From JAJXWB01 sp046349215 (GTDB lineage Bacteria > Pseudomonadota > Alphaproteobacteria > Rhizobiales > Beijerinckiaceae): a DNA stretch of 64,000 bases. Positions 26,651 through 35,561 of this stretch are shown piece by piece; positions within the stretch are counted from its first letter, which is position 1; the number at the start of each line of letters is the position of its first letter. Below the pieces are notes generated by a model. That model did no database searches. It was given only the letters and a program-made list of their open reading frames with translations, and was not told the origin of the DNA. Made by a program: the position numbers and the translations under genes. Location of the stretch: NCBI GenBank assembly GCA_046349215.1, contig JAXMCV010000001.1:1488001-1552000 (forward strand). Direction: 5' to 3'.

Positions 26651-28780
26651 TCAGCCGCGCGCCTTCTCCCATTGCGCGATGGTCTTGCCGGAGGTCGCGA
26701 GTTCGACCAGCAGCTTCGCCGGCTCCCAGTGCATCGGACCGAAGCGGTCCTTGTACTTGAGCATGCCGTCGAGGACCTTCTTCAGGCCGATGGCCTCGGC
26801 ATAGTGCATCGGGCCGCCGCGATAGCGCGGGAAGCCGTAGCCGGACGTCCAGACCACGTCGATGTCGGCGGCGCGCATGACGACGCCCTCTTCGAGAATG
26901 CGGAAGCCCTCGTTGATGAGCGGATAGAGGCAGCGCTCGACGATCTCTTCCGGCGTGTGGGCCGATTGCGGCACCTGCAGTTCGGCGGCGCGCTTGGCGA
27001 TGATCTCGATGGCGACCGGATCGTCGTGGCGGTTGCGGTCGCCCTTCTCGTATTTGTAGAAGCCCTTCCCGGCCTTCTGGCCCATGCGGCCGTGTTCGCC
27101 GAGCGCGACTTCCGCCTGGTAGTAGGTCGGGTCGATCGGATACTTGTCGGCATTGGCCTTGTGCACGTTGATGCCGATGTCGACGCCCGCCATGTCGTAG
27201 ACGGCGAGCAGGCCCATCGCCATGCCCCACTTTTCCATCGCCGTGTCGACCTCGCGCGGCGTGGCGCCTTCCAGCACCATGCGCTCGGCCTCGCGGCCGT
27301 AGGGCTCCATCATGCGGTTGCCGACGAAGCCGTAGCAGACCTTGACGAGCACCGGCGTCTTCTTGAGCGGGCGTGCGAGCTCGACCGAGGTCTTGATCGT
27401 CTCGGGCGAGGTCTGGTTGGTGCGCACGATCTCGAGCAGGGGCATGACGTTGGCCGGCGAGAAGAAATGCAGGCCGATGACGTCCTGCGGACGCTTCGTC
27501 GCCTTGCCGATCTCCTCGACGTCGAGCGTGGACGTGTTGGTGGCGAGCACGCAGCCGGGCTTGGCGACCTTGTCGAGTTCCGCGAAGATCTTCTTCTTGA
27601 TCTCCATGTTCTCGAACACGGCTTCGATCACCACGTCGGCGTCGGAAAGATCCGCGTAGGCCGTCGTTCCCTTGATGAGCGCCATGCGCTTGGCCTTGTC
27701 CTCAGGGCTGAGGCGGCCGCGCTTGACCATCGAATCGTATGTGCCTTCCAGAACGCCGAGGCCGCGCTTCAGCGCCTCGTCGGACATGTCGAGGATGGTG
27801 ACCGGAATTCCGGCATTGGCGAAGCAGATGGCGATGCCGCCGCCCATCGTGCCGGCGCCGACGATGCCGGCCTTGGCGATCGTCCGCGCCTTCGTGTCGG
27901 CGGGAATGTCGGAAATCTTGCGGGTGGCGCGTTCGGCGAAAAAGACGTGGATCGCGCCCTTGCTCTCCGGCGTCGCCTTGGACTGGTTGCCGAGCTTCTC
28001 CTCGAACAGCAGGCCTTCGGCGAGCGGCTTTTCCATCGCGGCCTTGACCGCCACGACCGCCGTCTGCGCGGCGATGCGGTTGGGATATTGCTTCTTCGCG
28101 GTCGCCTCGGCGGCGGCGAAGATTTCCGGCGTGGCCGTTTCCGGCTTCACCTTCATCTCGCTGGTGCGGCGCGGGCCCTTGCCGGCGGCGACGAGTTCCT
28201 TCGCGAATTCGATCGCGGCGGCATTGACGTCGCCGTCGGCGATGCGGTCGATCGCGCCGTAATCGAGCGCCGTCTTCGCGTCGATCATCTTGGTGGAGAT
28301 CATCATCTCCAGCGTCTTTTCCGCGCCGATCAGGCGCGGCAGGCGCTGCGTGCCGCCGGCACCCGGAATGATGCCGAGATTGACCTCCGGAAAGCCGATG
28401 CGCGTGCGCGCATTGGCGATGCGGTAATGGCAGGCGAGCGTGATCTCGAAGCCGCCGCCGAGCGAGGTGCCGTAGAGGGCGGCGACGACAGGCACGTTCT
28501 GGTTTTCAAGGCGCGCGAACAGATGGCGGTATTCCTCTTCCTTCGGCGGGCCGGAGAATTCGCCGATGTCGGCGCCGGAGAAGAAGGTCGAACCGGCGCA
28601 GGCGAGCACGATGGCCTTGACGCCCGAAAGCTTCGCCACTTCGTCGAGCGCCTTTTCGAGACCGGAGCGGACGGCGGCGGTGATCGTGTTGACCGGCGGG
28701 GCGTCCACCGTGATGACGGCCACGCCGTCGACGAGCTTCACCTGGGCGACATTGGCCTGAGCGGAATTGGATTGCGACAT
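26651..28780 (-). CDS. Bifunctional enoyl-CoA hydratase/3-hydroxyacyl-CoA dehydrogenase
   Basis: 709 residues with a FadB/FadJ layout. The N-terminal crotonase domain (about 10-200) has the oxyanion segment FFSGADIGEF and FPEVNLGIIPGAGGTQRL with the catalytic Glu. The NAD-binding domain starts with VGAGTMGGGIA near residue 305 and contains LATNTSTLDVEEI and GLHFFSPANVMPLLEIV; two C-terminal 3HCDH domains follow. It carries out two successive beta-oxidation steps; no thiolase gene is adjacent. GGGAGG precedes the ATG. An AT-rich stretch (28870-28920) probably holds its promoter. Confidence 0.93.
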   Translation of the reverse strand: MSQSNSAQANVAQVKLVDGVAVITVDAPPVNTITAAVRSGLEKALDEVAKLSGVKAIVLACAGSTFFSGADIGEFSGPPKEEEYRHLFARLENQNVPVVAALYGTSLGGGFEITLACHYRIANARTRIGFPEVNLGIIPGAGGTQRLPRLIGAEKTLEMMISTKMIDAKTALDYGAIDRIADGDVNAAAIEFAKELVAAGKGPRRTSEMKVKPETATPEIFAAAEATAKKQYPNRIAAQTAVVAVKAAMEKPLAEGLLFEEKLGNQSKATPESKGAIHVFFAERATRKISDIPADTKARTIAKAGIVGAGTMGGGIAICFANAGIPVTILDMSDEALKRGLGVLEGTYDSMVKRGRLSPEDKAKRMALIKGTTAYADLSDADVVIEAVFENMEIKKKIFAELDKVAKPGCVLATNTSTLDVEEIGKATKRPQDVIGLHFFSPANVMPLLEIVRTNQTSPETIKTSVELARPLKKTPVLVKVCYGFVGNRMMEPYGREAERMVLEGATPREVDTAMEKWGMAMGLLAVYDMAGVDIGINVHKANADKYPIDPTYYQAEVALGEHGRMGQKAGKGFYKYEKGDRNRHDDPVAIEIIAKRAAELQVPQSAHTPEEIVERCLYPLINEGFRILEEGVVMRAADIDVVWTSGYGFPRYRGGPMHYAEAIGLKKVLDGMLKYKDRFGPMHWEPAKLLVELATSGKTIAQWEKARG

Positions 28781-28867
28781 GCGGACCTCCCTAGCCGGGG
28801 GCGTCGCGGTCTTCAGCCGTCGATCACGCCGGGCGCGCAGAAATGCGTATCGTCGGCCCGGGCCGAC

Positions 28868-28922
28868 GACCGCTATATGTTATATATTATATCTATTATG
28901 TAAATGACGTTTTTGACAATAA
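28868..28922 (-). promoter_or_regulatory. AT-rich promoter region of the beta-oxidation gene
   Basis: A 50-bp patch of strongly AT-rich DNA in a GC-rich genome. On the minus strand it reads TTGTCA...TTTACATAATAGATATAATATATAAC, with TATAAT/TATAAC-like -10 candidates upstream of the hydratase/dehydrogenase start. Exact -35/-10 pairing is ambiguous. Confidence 0.45.
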
Positions 28923-28944
28923 CAGCCGAAGGCAGCGACGCGCG

Positions 28945-30981
28945 TCAGCGGCGCGACAGAAGTTCCAGCAGGCGAGAGACGTGGCCGGCAGCCAGATTTT
29001 CTTCGCCGGCGCCGGGGTAACGGCGGCGCCAGTTCGGATGCTCGTCGGTGGTGCCCGGCAGGTTGGGCTGGGCCTGCGCGCCGCTTACGTCTTCGAGCGG
29101 AACCAAGACGAGTTCGGCGGGCGACATGGCCAGAAAATGCAGGCCCCCGCTTGTCGCGGGCGCGGGATCGGACGGGTCGGGTTCGGCACCGGCGACCGCG
29201 CCGGCGTTCGTCATCGCTTCCCATGCGATACGCCGTTCCTGCGCACGCTCCGCCTCGCAATCCGCGCGCGTCCGGCCCGCCGGCAATTGGCCTGTCGCCT
29301 CCCGCAGCGCGATGTCGGCGCCGCGCCACCAACCGGCGAGCGTGGCCGTGTCGTGGGTCGACGACATGGCGATCGAAGTGGAGGGATACCAGTCCGGCGG
29401 AAAGAACCGCCCGCCGTCCCGCTCGAACTGGAAAACCCGAAGTCCGGCGACGCCGGCCCGGGCAAGCCTGTCGCGCAGACCATGCGGCACGGTGCCAAGA
29501 TCCTCTCCGATGACGATGGCCGCATGACGCCGCGATTCGAGCGCGATCAGCGACAGAAGATCGTCGAAGGGATAGGCGAGATAGACGCCGTCGGTCGCCG
29601 CGCCGCCTTCGGGCACGAGCCAGAGCCGGGCGAGGCCGAGGATGTGGTCGATGCGAACGCCGCCGGCATTGCCCAGGGCGGCGCGCAATGTCGCGAGGAA
29701 AGGCGCATAGCCCGACACGGCGAGCGCGCGCGGCGAGAAACTCGTCAGGCCCCAGTTCTGGCCGAGCGGGGCGAGCATGTCCGGGGGCGCGCCGATCGAC
29801 AGGCCCATCAGCAGGTCGTCCGGCGCGCTCCAGGCTTGCGACCCCCCCGCGTTCATGCCGACGGCGAGATCGGAGATCAGCCCGATGCGCATGCCGGCGG
29901 CCACGGCGCGGCCTTGCGCGCGCGCCATAGACCGATCGGCCAGCCATTGCGCGAAGACGTGAAACGAAACCTCGCCTTCGTTTTCGCGCGCGAAGGTTTC
30001 GACCTCGGAGCTGCGCGACTCGCGAAGACCCGCAGGCCAGTCGCGCCAGTTCCATTTCGTGAAATCCGCGCCGAAGAGGCGCGCGTGCAGCGTCTCGAAG
30101 CGCGCATGGTCTTCCAGCGCGCGTCCGCCCTCGGCGCGGAATCTCCGGAAATCCTGCGCGAGCGCGCCTTCCTGCTGCATGTCCTGCTGCTGAAAGCGTG
30201 CGAACAGGGCGCGCAGATGGGCGATGCGGGCGCGCGAGACGGCGGGCCAATCCACGAGGTCGTCGCCTGCTTCGCGCGCGGGCCACGCGGCGCCCGGTCC
30301 GAGCACGAGCGCTGGATCGGCGTAGAGCGCGTTCACGAACAGGCGGCTGGACGGCGAATAGGGCGTGAAATGATTTTCGTCGGCCAGGAACAGTGCGTGC
30401 GCCGGGCTGAGCGACAACGCATGCGCGCCGCGCCGCGCGGCGGCTTCCGCAAGGTCCGCGACCGCGCCGAAATGACCGGCGCCGTCGTCCGGGCGGCCGC
30501 GCAGACCGTAGATCTGCGCGGTGAGCCCATACATGCGGCGGCCGTGTCCGGCTTCGCCGATGCGGCGGGTGTCGTGCGGCGCCACGGCGAGCGTCGTTTG
30601 CATATCGTCGACGATCAGCCGGTGATAGCCGATGCGATCGATCGCCGGCAGCGTCAGTCCCGCCTCGCCTTCGACCGGCAGATCCAGCGCGCCGCCGTGC
30701 TCGAATTCGATCCGCGCGAAACGGCCGCGCGGACGGATGCTTTCGATCCGCCGCGTCTCCCCGGCGCCGATCACGACCATCGCCGGCGCCGCGGCGGCTT
30801 CGCGCGCGAGGCGCCCGCGCGCCTCGGCAAGATCGCCGCTCGTGCGCGCGGGGTATCCCAGCGCATCGAGGGCGGCGCGCAGCGTATCGAGCCCGACGAT
30901 GCGTTCGACGCCGTCGTTATCGGTCCATTGTGTGGAAAACTCGGCGTCGCGGGCGAGCGCGCGCAGCGCCTCGTCGCTCAT
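28945..30981 (-). CDS. malQ: 4-alpha-glucanotransferase (amylomaltase)
   Basis: 678 residues of the GH77 family: GLTAQIYGLRG, GVRIDHILGLARLW, IVIGEDLGTVP and MSSTHDTATLAGWW are the catalytic-barrel motifs (nucleophile Asp in RIDH, acid/base Glu in GEDLG, Asp in THDT). It transfers glucan chains and, with GlgP, helps glycogen and maltodextrin turnover in the cytosol. The ATG at 30981 overlaps the glgB stop as ATGA, showing that the two are translated together. An upstream extension of the frame lies inside glgB and is not used. Confidence 0.93.
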   Translation of the reverse strand: MSDEALRALARDAEFSTQWTDNDGVERIVGLDTLRAALDALGYPARTSGDLAEARGRLAREAAAAPAMVVIGAGETRRIESIRPRGRFARIEFEHGGALDLPVEGEAGLTLPAIDRIGYHRLIVDDMQTTLAVAPHDTRRIGEAGHGRRMYGLTAQIYGLRGRPDDGAGHFGAVADLAEAAARRGAHALSLSPAHALFLADENHFTPYSPSSRLFVNALYADPALVLGPGAAWPAREAGDDLVDWPAVSRARIAHLRALFARFQQQDMQQEGALAQDFRRFRAEGGRALEDHARFETLHARLFGADFTKWNWRDWPAGLRESRSSEVETFARENEGEVSFHVFAQWLADRSMARAQGRAVAAGMRIGLISDLAVGMNAGGSQAWSAPDDLLMGLSIGAPPDMLAPLGQNWGLTSFSPRALAVSGYAPFLATLRAALGNAGGVRIDHILGLARLWLVPEGGAATDGVYLAYPFDDLLSLIALESRRHAAIVIGEDLGTVPHGLRDRLARAGVAGLRVFQFERDGGRFFPPDWYPSTSIAMSSTHDTATLAGWWRGADIALREATGQLPAGRTRADCEAERAQERRIAWEAMTNAGAVAGAEPDPSDPAPATSGGLHFLAMSPAELVLVPLEDVSGAQAQPNLPGTTDEHPNWRRRYPGAGEENLAAGHVSRLLELLSRR

Positions 30982-33221
30982 CCCTGCGGCTCGGCATGGT
31001 CGAGACGCATGATGACCGCGCCGAGCGGCGGCAGCGCCAGTTCCAGCGATTGCGCGTGGCCATGCGCGGGAATGTCGCGCGTCTGGGCGCCGCCGAGATT
31101 GCCCATGTTGGAGCCGCCGTAGATCGCGGCGTCCGTGTTCAGCAGTTCCTTCCAGAAGCCCGCCTGCGGAACGCCGATCCTGTAGGCCATGCGCGGTTCG
31201 GGCGTCATGTTGAGCGCCACGACGATCGGCCTGTCGTCGCCCGCGCCCTTGCGCATCCAGACGAACACGCTGTTGTCGGCATCGTCGACGACGATCCACT
31301 CGAAGCCGTCGCCCTCCGCGTCGAGCCGATGCAGCGCGCCCTCCTCGCGATAGATGCGATTGAGATCGCGAAGGAGCGCGACGAGACCGGCGTGCCCGGG
31401 ATATTCGACCATCTCCCAGTCGAGGGAACGGTCGTGCGACCATTCGCGCCGCTGGCCGAATTCGCCGCCCATGAACAGGAGCTTCTTGCCGGGATGCGTC
31501 CACGTCAGCGCGTAGAGGGCGCGCAGGGACGCGCGCTGGCGCCAGTCGTCGCCCGGCATTTTTTCGATCAGCGCGCGCTTGCCGTGCACGACCTCGTCAT
31601 GCGACAGCGGCAGGACGAATTTTTCGGAAAAGGCGTAGAGCAGTCCGAATGTGATTTCATCGTGGTGCCAGCGCCGGTGAACGGGATCGCGCGCCATGTA
31701 GCGCAGCGTGTCGTTCATCCAGCCCATGTTCCACTTGTAGGAGAAACCCAGGCCGCCCTCCTCGACCGGCGCGGTGACGCCGGGCCAGGCGGTGGATTCC
31801 TCGGCGATGGTGATGACGCCGGGACAACGCGCGGCGATGATCGAATTGGTGGCGCGCAGGAAGTCGATGGCCTCGAGATTTTCGCGGCCGCCGTAGATGT
31901 TGGGCCGCCATTCGCCATCGCGGCGCGAATAGTCGCGATAGAGCATGGAGGCCACGGCGTCGACGCGCAGGCCGTCGATATGGAAATCCTCGACCCAGCG
32001 CAGGGCGCTGGCGATGAGAAAATTCCGCACCTCGCGCCGGCCGAAATTGTAGATGACCGTGTTCCAGTCGGGATGCCAGCCTTCCTGCGGATCGGCGTGC
32101 TCATAGAGCGCATCGCCGTCGAAACGCACGAGGCCGTGCGCGTCGTCGGGAAAGTGATGCGGCGCCCAGTCGAGAATGATGCCTATTTCCTGCGCGTGGC
32201 AGGCGTCGACGAAGCGCGCGAAGCCGTGCGCGTCGCCATGGCGCGCCGTCGGCGCAAACAGGGACAAGGGCTGGTAGCCCCACGAGCCGCCGAACGGATA
32301 TTCGGCGATGGGCAGCAGTTCGACATGGGTGAAGCCGAGCGCGCGCGCATAGGCGGGCAGCCGTTCGGCGGCCTCGTCCCAGTCGATGTCGCGGCCGTCC
32401 GGCCGCAACCACGAACCGATGTGAACTTCATAGATCGACAGCGCCGCGTCCGGCGCCTGGCGCGCAGCGCGCGAGGCCATCCATTCGGCGTCGCGCCATG
32501 CATGGCGCAGGGGCACCGCGACGATGGAAGCCGTATCCGGCGGCGTCTCGGCGCGCTCGGCCATCGGATCGGCCTTGAAGGGCAATTCCGCTCCGTCGCG
32601 GCCGAGGATCGCGAATTTGTAGCGTTCTCCGGCATGCAGGCGCGGGACGAAAATTTCCCACACGCCCGCCTCGTGACGCAGGCGCATGGGATGACGCCTC
32701 GCGTCCCACGCGTTGAAATCGCCGACGACCGAGACGCGCCGCGCATTCGGCGCCCAGACCGAAAAGCGAACGCCCGCGACCGCGCCGACATGCATGAGGC
32801 GCGCACCGAGAATGGACGGCAAGGCCGGATGCACGCCGGCCGAAAAAAGTGCGAGGTCGTCGCCGGACAGAAGCGGCCCGAAGGAATACGGATCCTCGGT
32901 CAGGACGGTGACGCCCGGCCAGGAAATGCGCAGGAGATAGGGCTCGTCGCCTTCCACCGCGCCGCCGAAAAGGCCGTGCTCGTCCAGCGGTTCGAGCAGG
33001 CCGAGCAGGCGCCCGCTTTCGCCGCCCACAGCCTCGACCGACGAGGCGCCGGCGAGAAAGGCGCGGACCACCCGACCCTGCGGCGTCCGGTGTGGGCCAA
33101 GAAACGCAAAGGGATCGCCGCACCGACCGGCGGCCAGCGCGGCGGTCGCATGCGCGTCGAGCGCGGCCGGATTGGCGCCGGCCTGCGCGTCTTCGCAAAA
33201 CTGGTGATGCGATTGGGCCAT
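30978..33221 (-). CDS. glgB: 1,4-alpha-glucan branching enzyme
   Basis: 747 residues from the chosen ATG. N-terminal glucan-binding domains (PFAFLGPHR, RVSVVGDFNAWDARRHPM), then a GH13 barrel with SWGYQPLSLFAPTARHG, GLRVDAVASMLYRDYSR (nucleophile Asp421), IAEESTAWPGVT (acid/base Glu474) and LSHDEVVHGK, and a C-terminal beta domain. It makes the alpha-1,6 branches of glycogen. A GTG at 33359 would add 46 residues, but 33221 fits the family length and starts MAQSHHQ; the ribosome site is weak in both cases. Confidence 0.93.
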   Translation of the reverse strand: MAQSHHQFCEDAQAGANPAALDAHATAALAAGRCGDPFAFLGPHRTPQGRVVRAFLAGASSVEAVGGESGRLLGLLEPLDEHGLFGGAVEGDEPYLLRISWPGVTVLTEDPYSFGPLLSGDDLALFSAGVHPALPSILGARLMHVGAVAGVRFSVWAPNARRVSVVGDFNAWDARRHPMRLRHEAGVWEIFVPRLHAGERYKFAILGRDGAELPFKADPMAERAETPPDTASIVAVPLRHAWRDAEWMASRAARQAPDAALSIYEVHIGSWLRPDGRDIDWDEAAERLPAYARALGFTHVELLPIAEYPFGGSWGYQPLSLFAPTARHGDAHGFARFVDACHAQEIGIILDWAPHHFPDDAHGLVRFDGDALYEHADPQEGWHPDWNTVIYNFGRREVRNFLIASALRWVEDFHIDGLRVDAVASMLYRDYSRRDGEWRPNIYGGRENLEAIDFLRATNSIIAARCPGVITIAEESTAWPGVTAPVEEGGLGFSYKWNMGWMNDTLRYMARDPVHRRWHHDEITFGLLYAFSEKFVLPLSHDEVVHGKRALIEKMPGDDWRQRASLRALYALTWTHPGKKLLFMGGEFGQRREWSHDRSLDWEMVEYPGHAGLVALLRDLNRIYREEGALHRLDAEGDGFEWIVVDDADNSVFVWMRKGAGDDRPIVVALNMTPEPRMAYRIGVPQAGFWKELLNTDAAIYGGSNMGNLGGAQTRDIPAHGHAQSLELALPPLGAVIMRLDHAEPQG

Positions 33222-33444
33222 GTCCGCCGCCGCGACCGCCCTGCGAATCAAGGCGACCGTTGCGGCAGGATACCGCAGCGCGAAGGGAAGCGGCAGGGAA
33301 GCCACGCGAGCAAATTCCGGCTGCGCGCCAGCGGTTTCGCGGCGGCGCAACCGCGTCACGGCAATATGAAGTGACAGGGTCGCCCGCGCCGACTAGGCAA
33401 GCCTGCGGGTGGAACGCAACGGGGGCGGAGTGAAGACGACAGGC

Positions 33445-34491
33445 ATGGACCGGCGCGGCTTCGTCGCGGGCGCATCGCTCGCCGGCTTCGGCTGCTTCGC
33501 CCCGATAGCACGGGGCGCGGCGCCGGAGGCGCGCCGGCGCGTCCGGCTGCTGCTCAACACGTCCTGGTCCGGGCCTCAGGCCTGGTTCCTGCTGGCGCAG
33601 GACCTCGGCTATTTCCGCCGGGAAGGGCTGGAGGTCGAAATGACGCAAGGCGCCGGCGCCTATACGGCGGCGCCGCGCGTGGCGGCCGGCTCTTTCGATT
33701 TCGGCTACGGCGACATCAACGCGCTGATCGAGGTTTCCGCGCGCATGCCGGATCGCGCGCCCGTCGCCGTCTTCGTCGCCTTCAACCGCTCGCCCTCGAC
33801 GATCGCCGTCGATTCAGATGGCCCGATCAGATCGCCGAAGGATCTCGAAGGGCGGACGGTCGTCGGACACGACACGGACGTGGCGCTCAAGACGTTCGGC
33901 GCCTTCTGCAAGGCCAACGGAATCGACCAGTCGAAGGTGAAGATCGGCATCGGCGACAGCATGGCCGGCATGGTGAAACGGATGCTCGGCTCGTCCGACG
34001 TATGCGGCGTGTTCGGCTACGTCAGCACGCTGCAGGCCGCCATTGCGGAGACCAATCCGGCGCTGGCGCGTCGCGTCCGTTACATCAGATATGCCGACAG
34101 CGTGCCGGACCTCTACGGCAGCGCGCTGTTCGCCTCGCGCGCCATGCTGAAGCGGGAGCCCGAAACGGTGCGCGGCATGGTAAAGGCGTTCAACGCCGGA
34201 CTGGTCGCGCTGATGAACGACCAGGCGCGCGGCCTCGATTCCGTGCTGAAGCGGTCGGGCACGGAACGGCATGTCGAGACGCTGCGGCTCGCCACGACGC
34301 TCGATCTCGAGATGGGACATCCGGACGGCCGGCGTCTGGGCATCGGCGATGTGGACGATGCGCGGTTCGCCCGCTCGATCGCGCTTCTGGCCGAGACCAA
34401 CAAGCTTCCGCGCACGCCGGCGCCATCGGAGGTCTTCATACGCGATTTCCTGCCGCCGCTCTCCGAGCGCGTGACATCCCTCGGCAAGTGA
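33445..34491 (+). CDS. Exported NMT1/SsuA-type substrate-binding protein, first copy
   Basis: 348 residues. The N-terminus MDRRGFVAGASLAGFGCFAPIARG is a twin-arginine-like export signal (RRGFVAG). The body, RVRLLLNTSWSGPQAWFLLAQDLGYFRREGLEVEM and GSFDFGYGDINALIE, is the type II binding fold of NitT/TauT (thiamine-precursor, taurine, nitrate) transporters. GTG/ATG starts further upstream (33409, 33430) are possible; 33445 puts the RR motif at the N-terminus. No permease or ATPase gene is nearby. The related second copy follows after 11 bp. Confidence 0.85.
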   Translation: MDRRGFVAGASLAGFGCFAPIARGAAPEARRRVRLLLNTSWSGPQAWFLLAQDLGYFRREGLEVEMTQGAGAYTAAPRVAAGSFDFGYGDINALIEVSARMPDRAPVAVFVAFNRSPSTIAVDSDGPIRSPKDLEGRTVVGHDTDVALKTFGAFCKANGIDQSKVKIGIGDSMAGMVKRMLGSSDVCGVFGYVSTLQAAIAETNPALARRVRYIRYADSVPDLYGSALFASRAMLKREPETVRGMVKAFNAGLVALMNDQARGLDSVLKRSGTERHVETLRLATTLDLEMGHPDGRRLGIGDVDDARFARSIALLAETNKLPRTPAPSEVFIRDFLPPLSERVTSLGK

Positions 34492-34502
34492 AGGTTTTCC
34501 GG

Positions 34503-35543
34503 ATGATATTTTCCAGACGACATGCGCTCGCGCTGCTGGCGGCGACGCCTCTTGCCGGCGCATCGCAGGCCGCGGCGCGCCGGATGCGCATCCTACTCAA
34601 CACGTCCTATTGCGGGCCAGTTTCGTTCTTCCTGCTGGCGCAGCAGCGCGGCTATTTCAGGGAGGCAAGGCTCGACGTCGCCTTTTCGGAAGGCGGCGGC
34701 GCGGCCGCCGTCGTTCCGCAGGTCGCGCCGCGCGGATACCAGGCGGGCTACGGCGACATGTGTGCGCTGATCGAACTCGTCGCGCGCGGCGAGCCCGATG
34801 CAGGGCCGGTCGCCATCTACACGACGTTCAACACGACGCCGCTGACCATCGCCGTCGAGGCGTCCGGCCCGATCCGCGCGCCGAAGGACCTGGAGGGGCG
34901 AACCGTCAGCGGCCATGCGCAGGATGCGGCGCTGCTGACGTTCGACGTGTTCGCGGCGGCGACCGGAATCGATCCCGCCAAGGTCAGGCGCGTGACCTCC
35001 CACAGCGATCTCGGCGGGCAGGTCGCCAGCATGCTGAAAGGCGGATCGGCGCAGGGCGTGTTCGGCTTCGTCAACACGATCATCGCCTCCGTCACGCCGC
35101 TCGGCATCGATCCCGCGCGCCTGCGCTTCATCAACTATGCCGACTACGTTCCCGACATGTACGGCAACACGTTGTTCGTCCCGCGCAGCGTCTATCGCAA
35201 TTCGGCGCCCGAACTTCGCAAGCTGGTGCGGGCGGTCAATCGCGGCCTCGCCGACACTGCGGCTTCTCCCGACGCGGCGATCGACGCGCTGGTCCGCGCC
35301 GTTCCGGGCGTCGACCGGGCGGTCGACCGCACGCGCCTCGTCGGCACGCTGAAAGCTGAAATGGCCAACCCGGAAGGCGCAAGGATCGGCATAGGCGACA
35401 TGGACGACGCGCGTCTGGCGCGACTGATCGAGCGCATCGTCTCGGTGAAGAAACTGCCGCGCAAGCCGCGGGTGGACGAGGTGTTCGACCGGTCATTCCT
35501 GCCGCCCGACGCCGAGCGCATCCGGACGCTTGCGGCGCGGTGA
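34503..35543 (+). CDS. Exported NMT1/SsuA-type substrate-binding protein, second copy
   Basis: 346 residues, clearly a paralogue of the preceding gene (RILLNTSYCGPVSFFLLAQQRGYFRE, YQAGYGDMCALIELVA, GPIRAPKDLEGRTVSGH, IGIGDMDDARLARLIE line up directly with it). Export signal IFSRRHALALLAATPLAGASQA, again with RR. AAGG lies 8 bp before the ATG. The pair looks like a tandem duplication that has diverged, so the two may bind different ligands or form a heteromeric system. Confidence 0.85.
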   Translation: MIFSRRHALALLAATPLAGASQAAARRMRILLNTSYCGPVSFFLLAQQRGYFREARLDVAFSEGGGAAAVVPQVAPRGYQAGYGDMCALIELVARGEPDAGPVAIYTTFNTTPLTIAVEASGPIRAPKDLEGRTVSGHAQDAALLTFDVFAAATGIDPAKVRRVTSHSDLGGQVASMLKGGSAQGVFGFVNTIIASVTPLGIDPARLRFINYADYVPDMYGNTLFVPRSVYRNSAPELRKLVRAVNRGLADTAASPDAAIDALVRAVPGVDRAVDRTRLVGTLKAEMANPEGARIGIGDMDDARLARLIERIVSVKKLPRKPRVDEVFDRSFLPPDAERIRTLAAR

Positions 35544-35561
35544 GCGGAGATTTCGACCAGG

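Noticed and set aside
26672..28903. 743-codon frame antisense to the bifunctional beta-oxidation gene
   Set aside because: Composition is Arg/Asp/His-rich without motifs and it mirrors a well-supported gene, so it is a high-GC antisense artefact.
30930..33374. 814-codon frame antisense to glgB
   Set aside because: The opposite strand carries all glgB catalytic motifs; the antisense frame has no domain-like segments.
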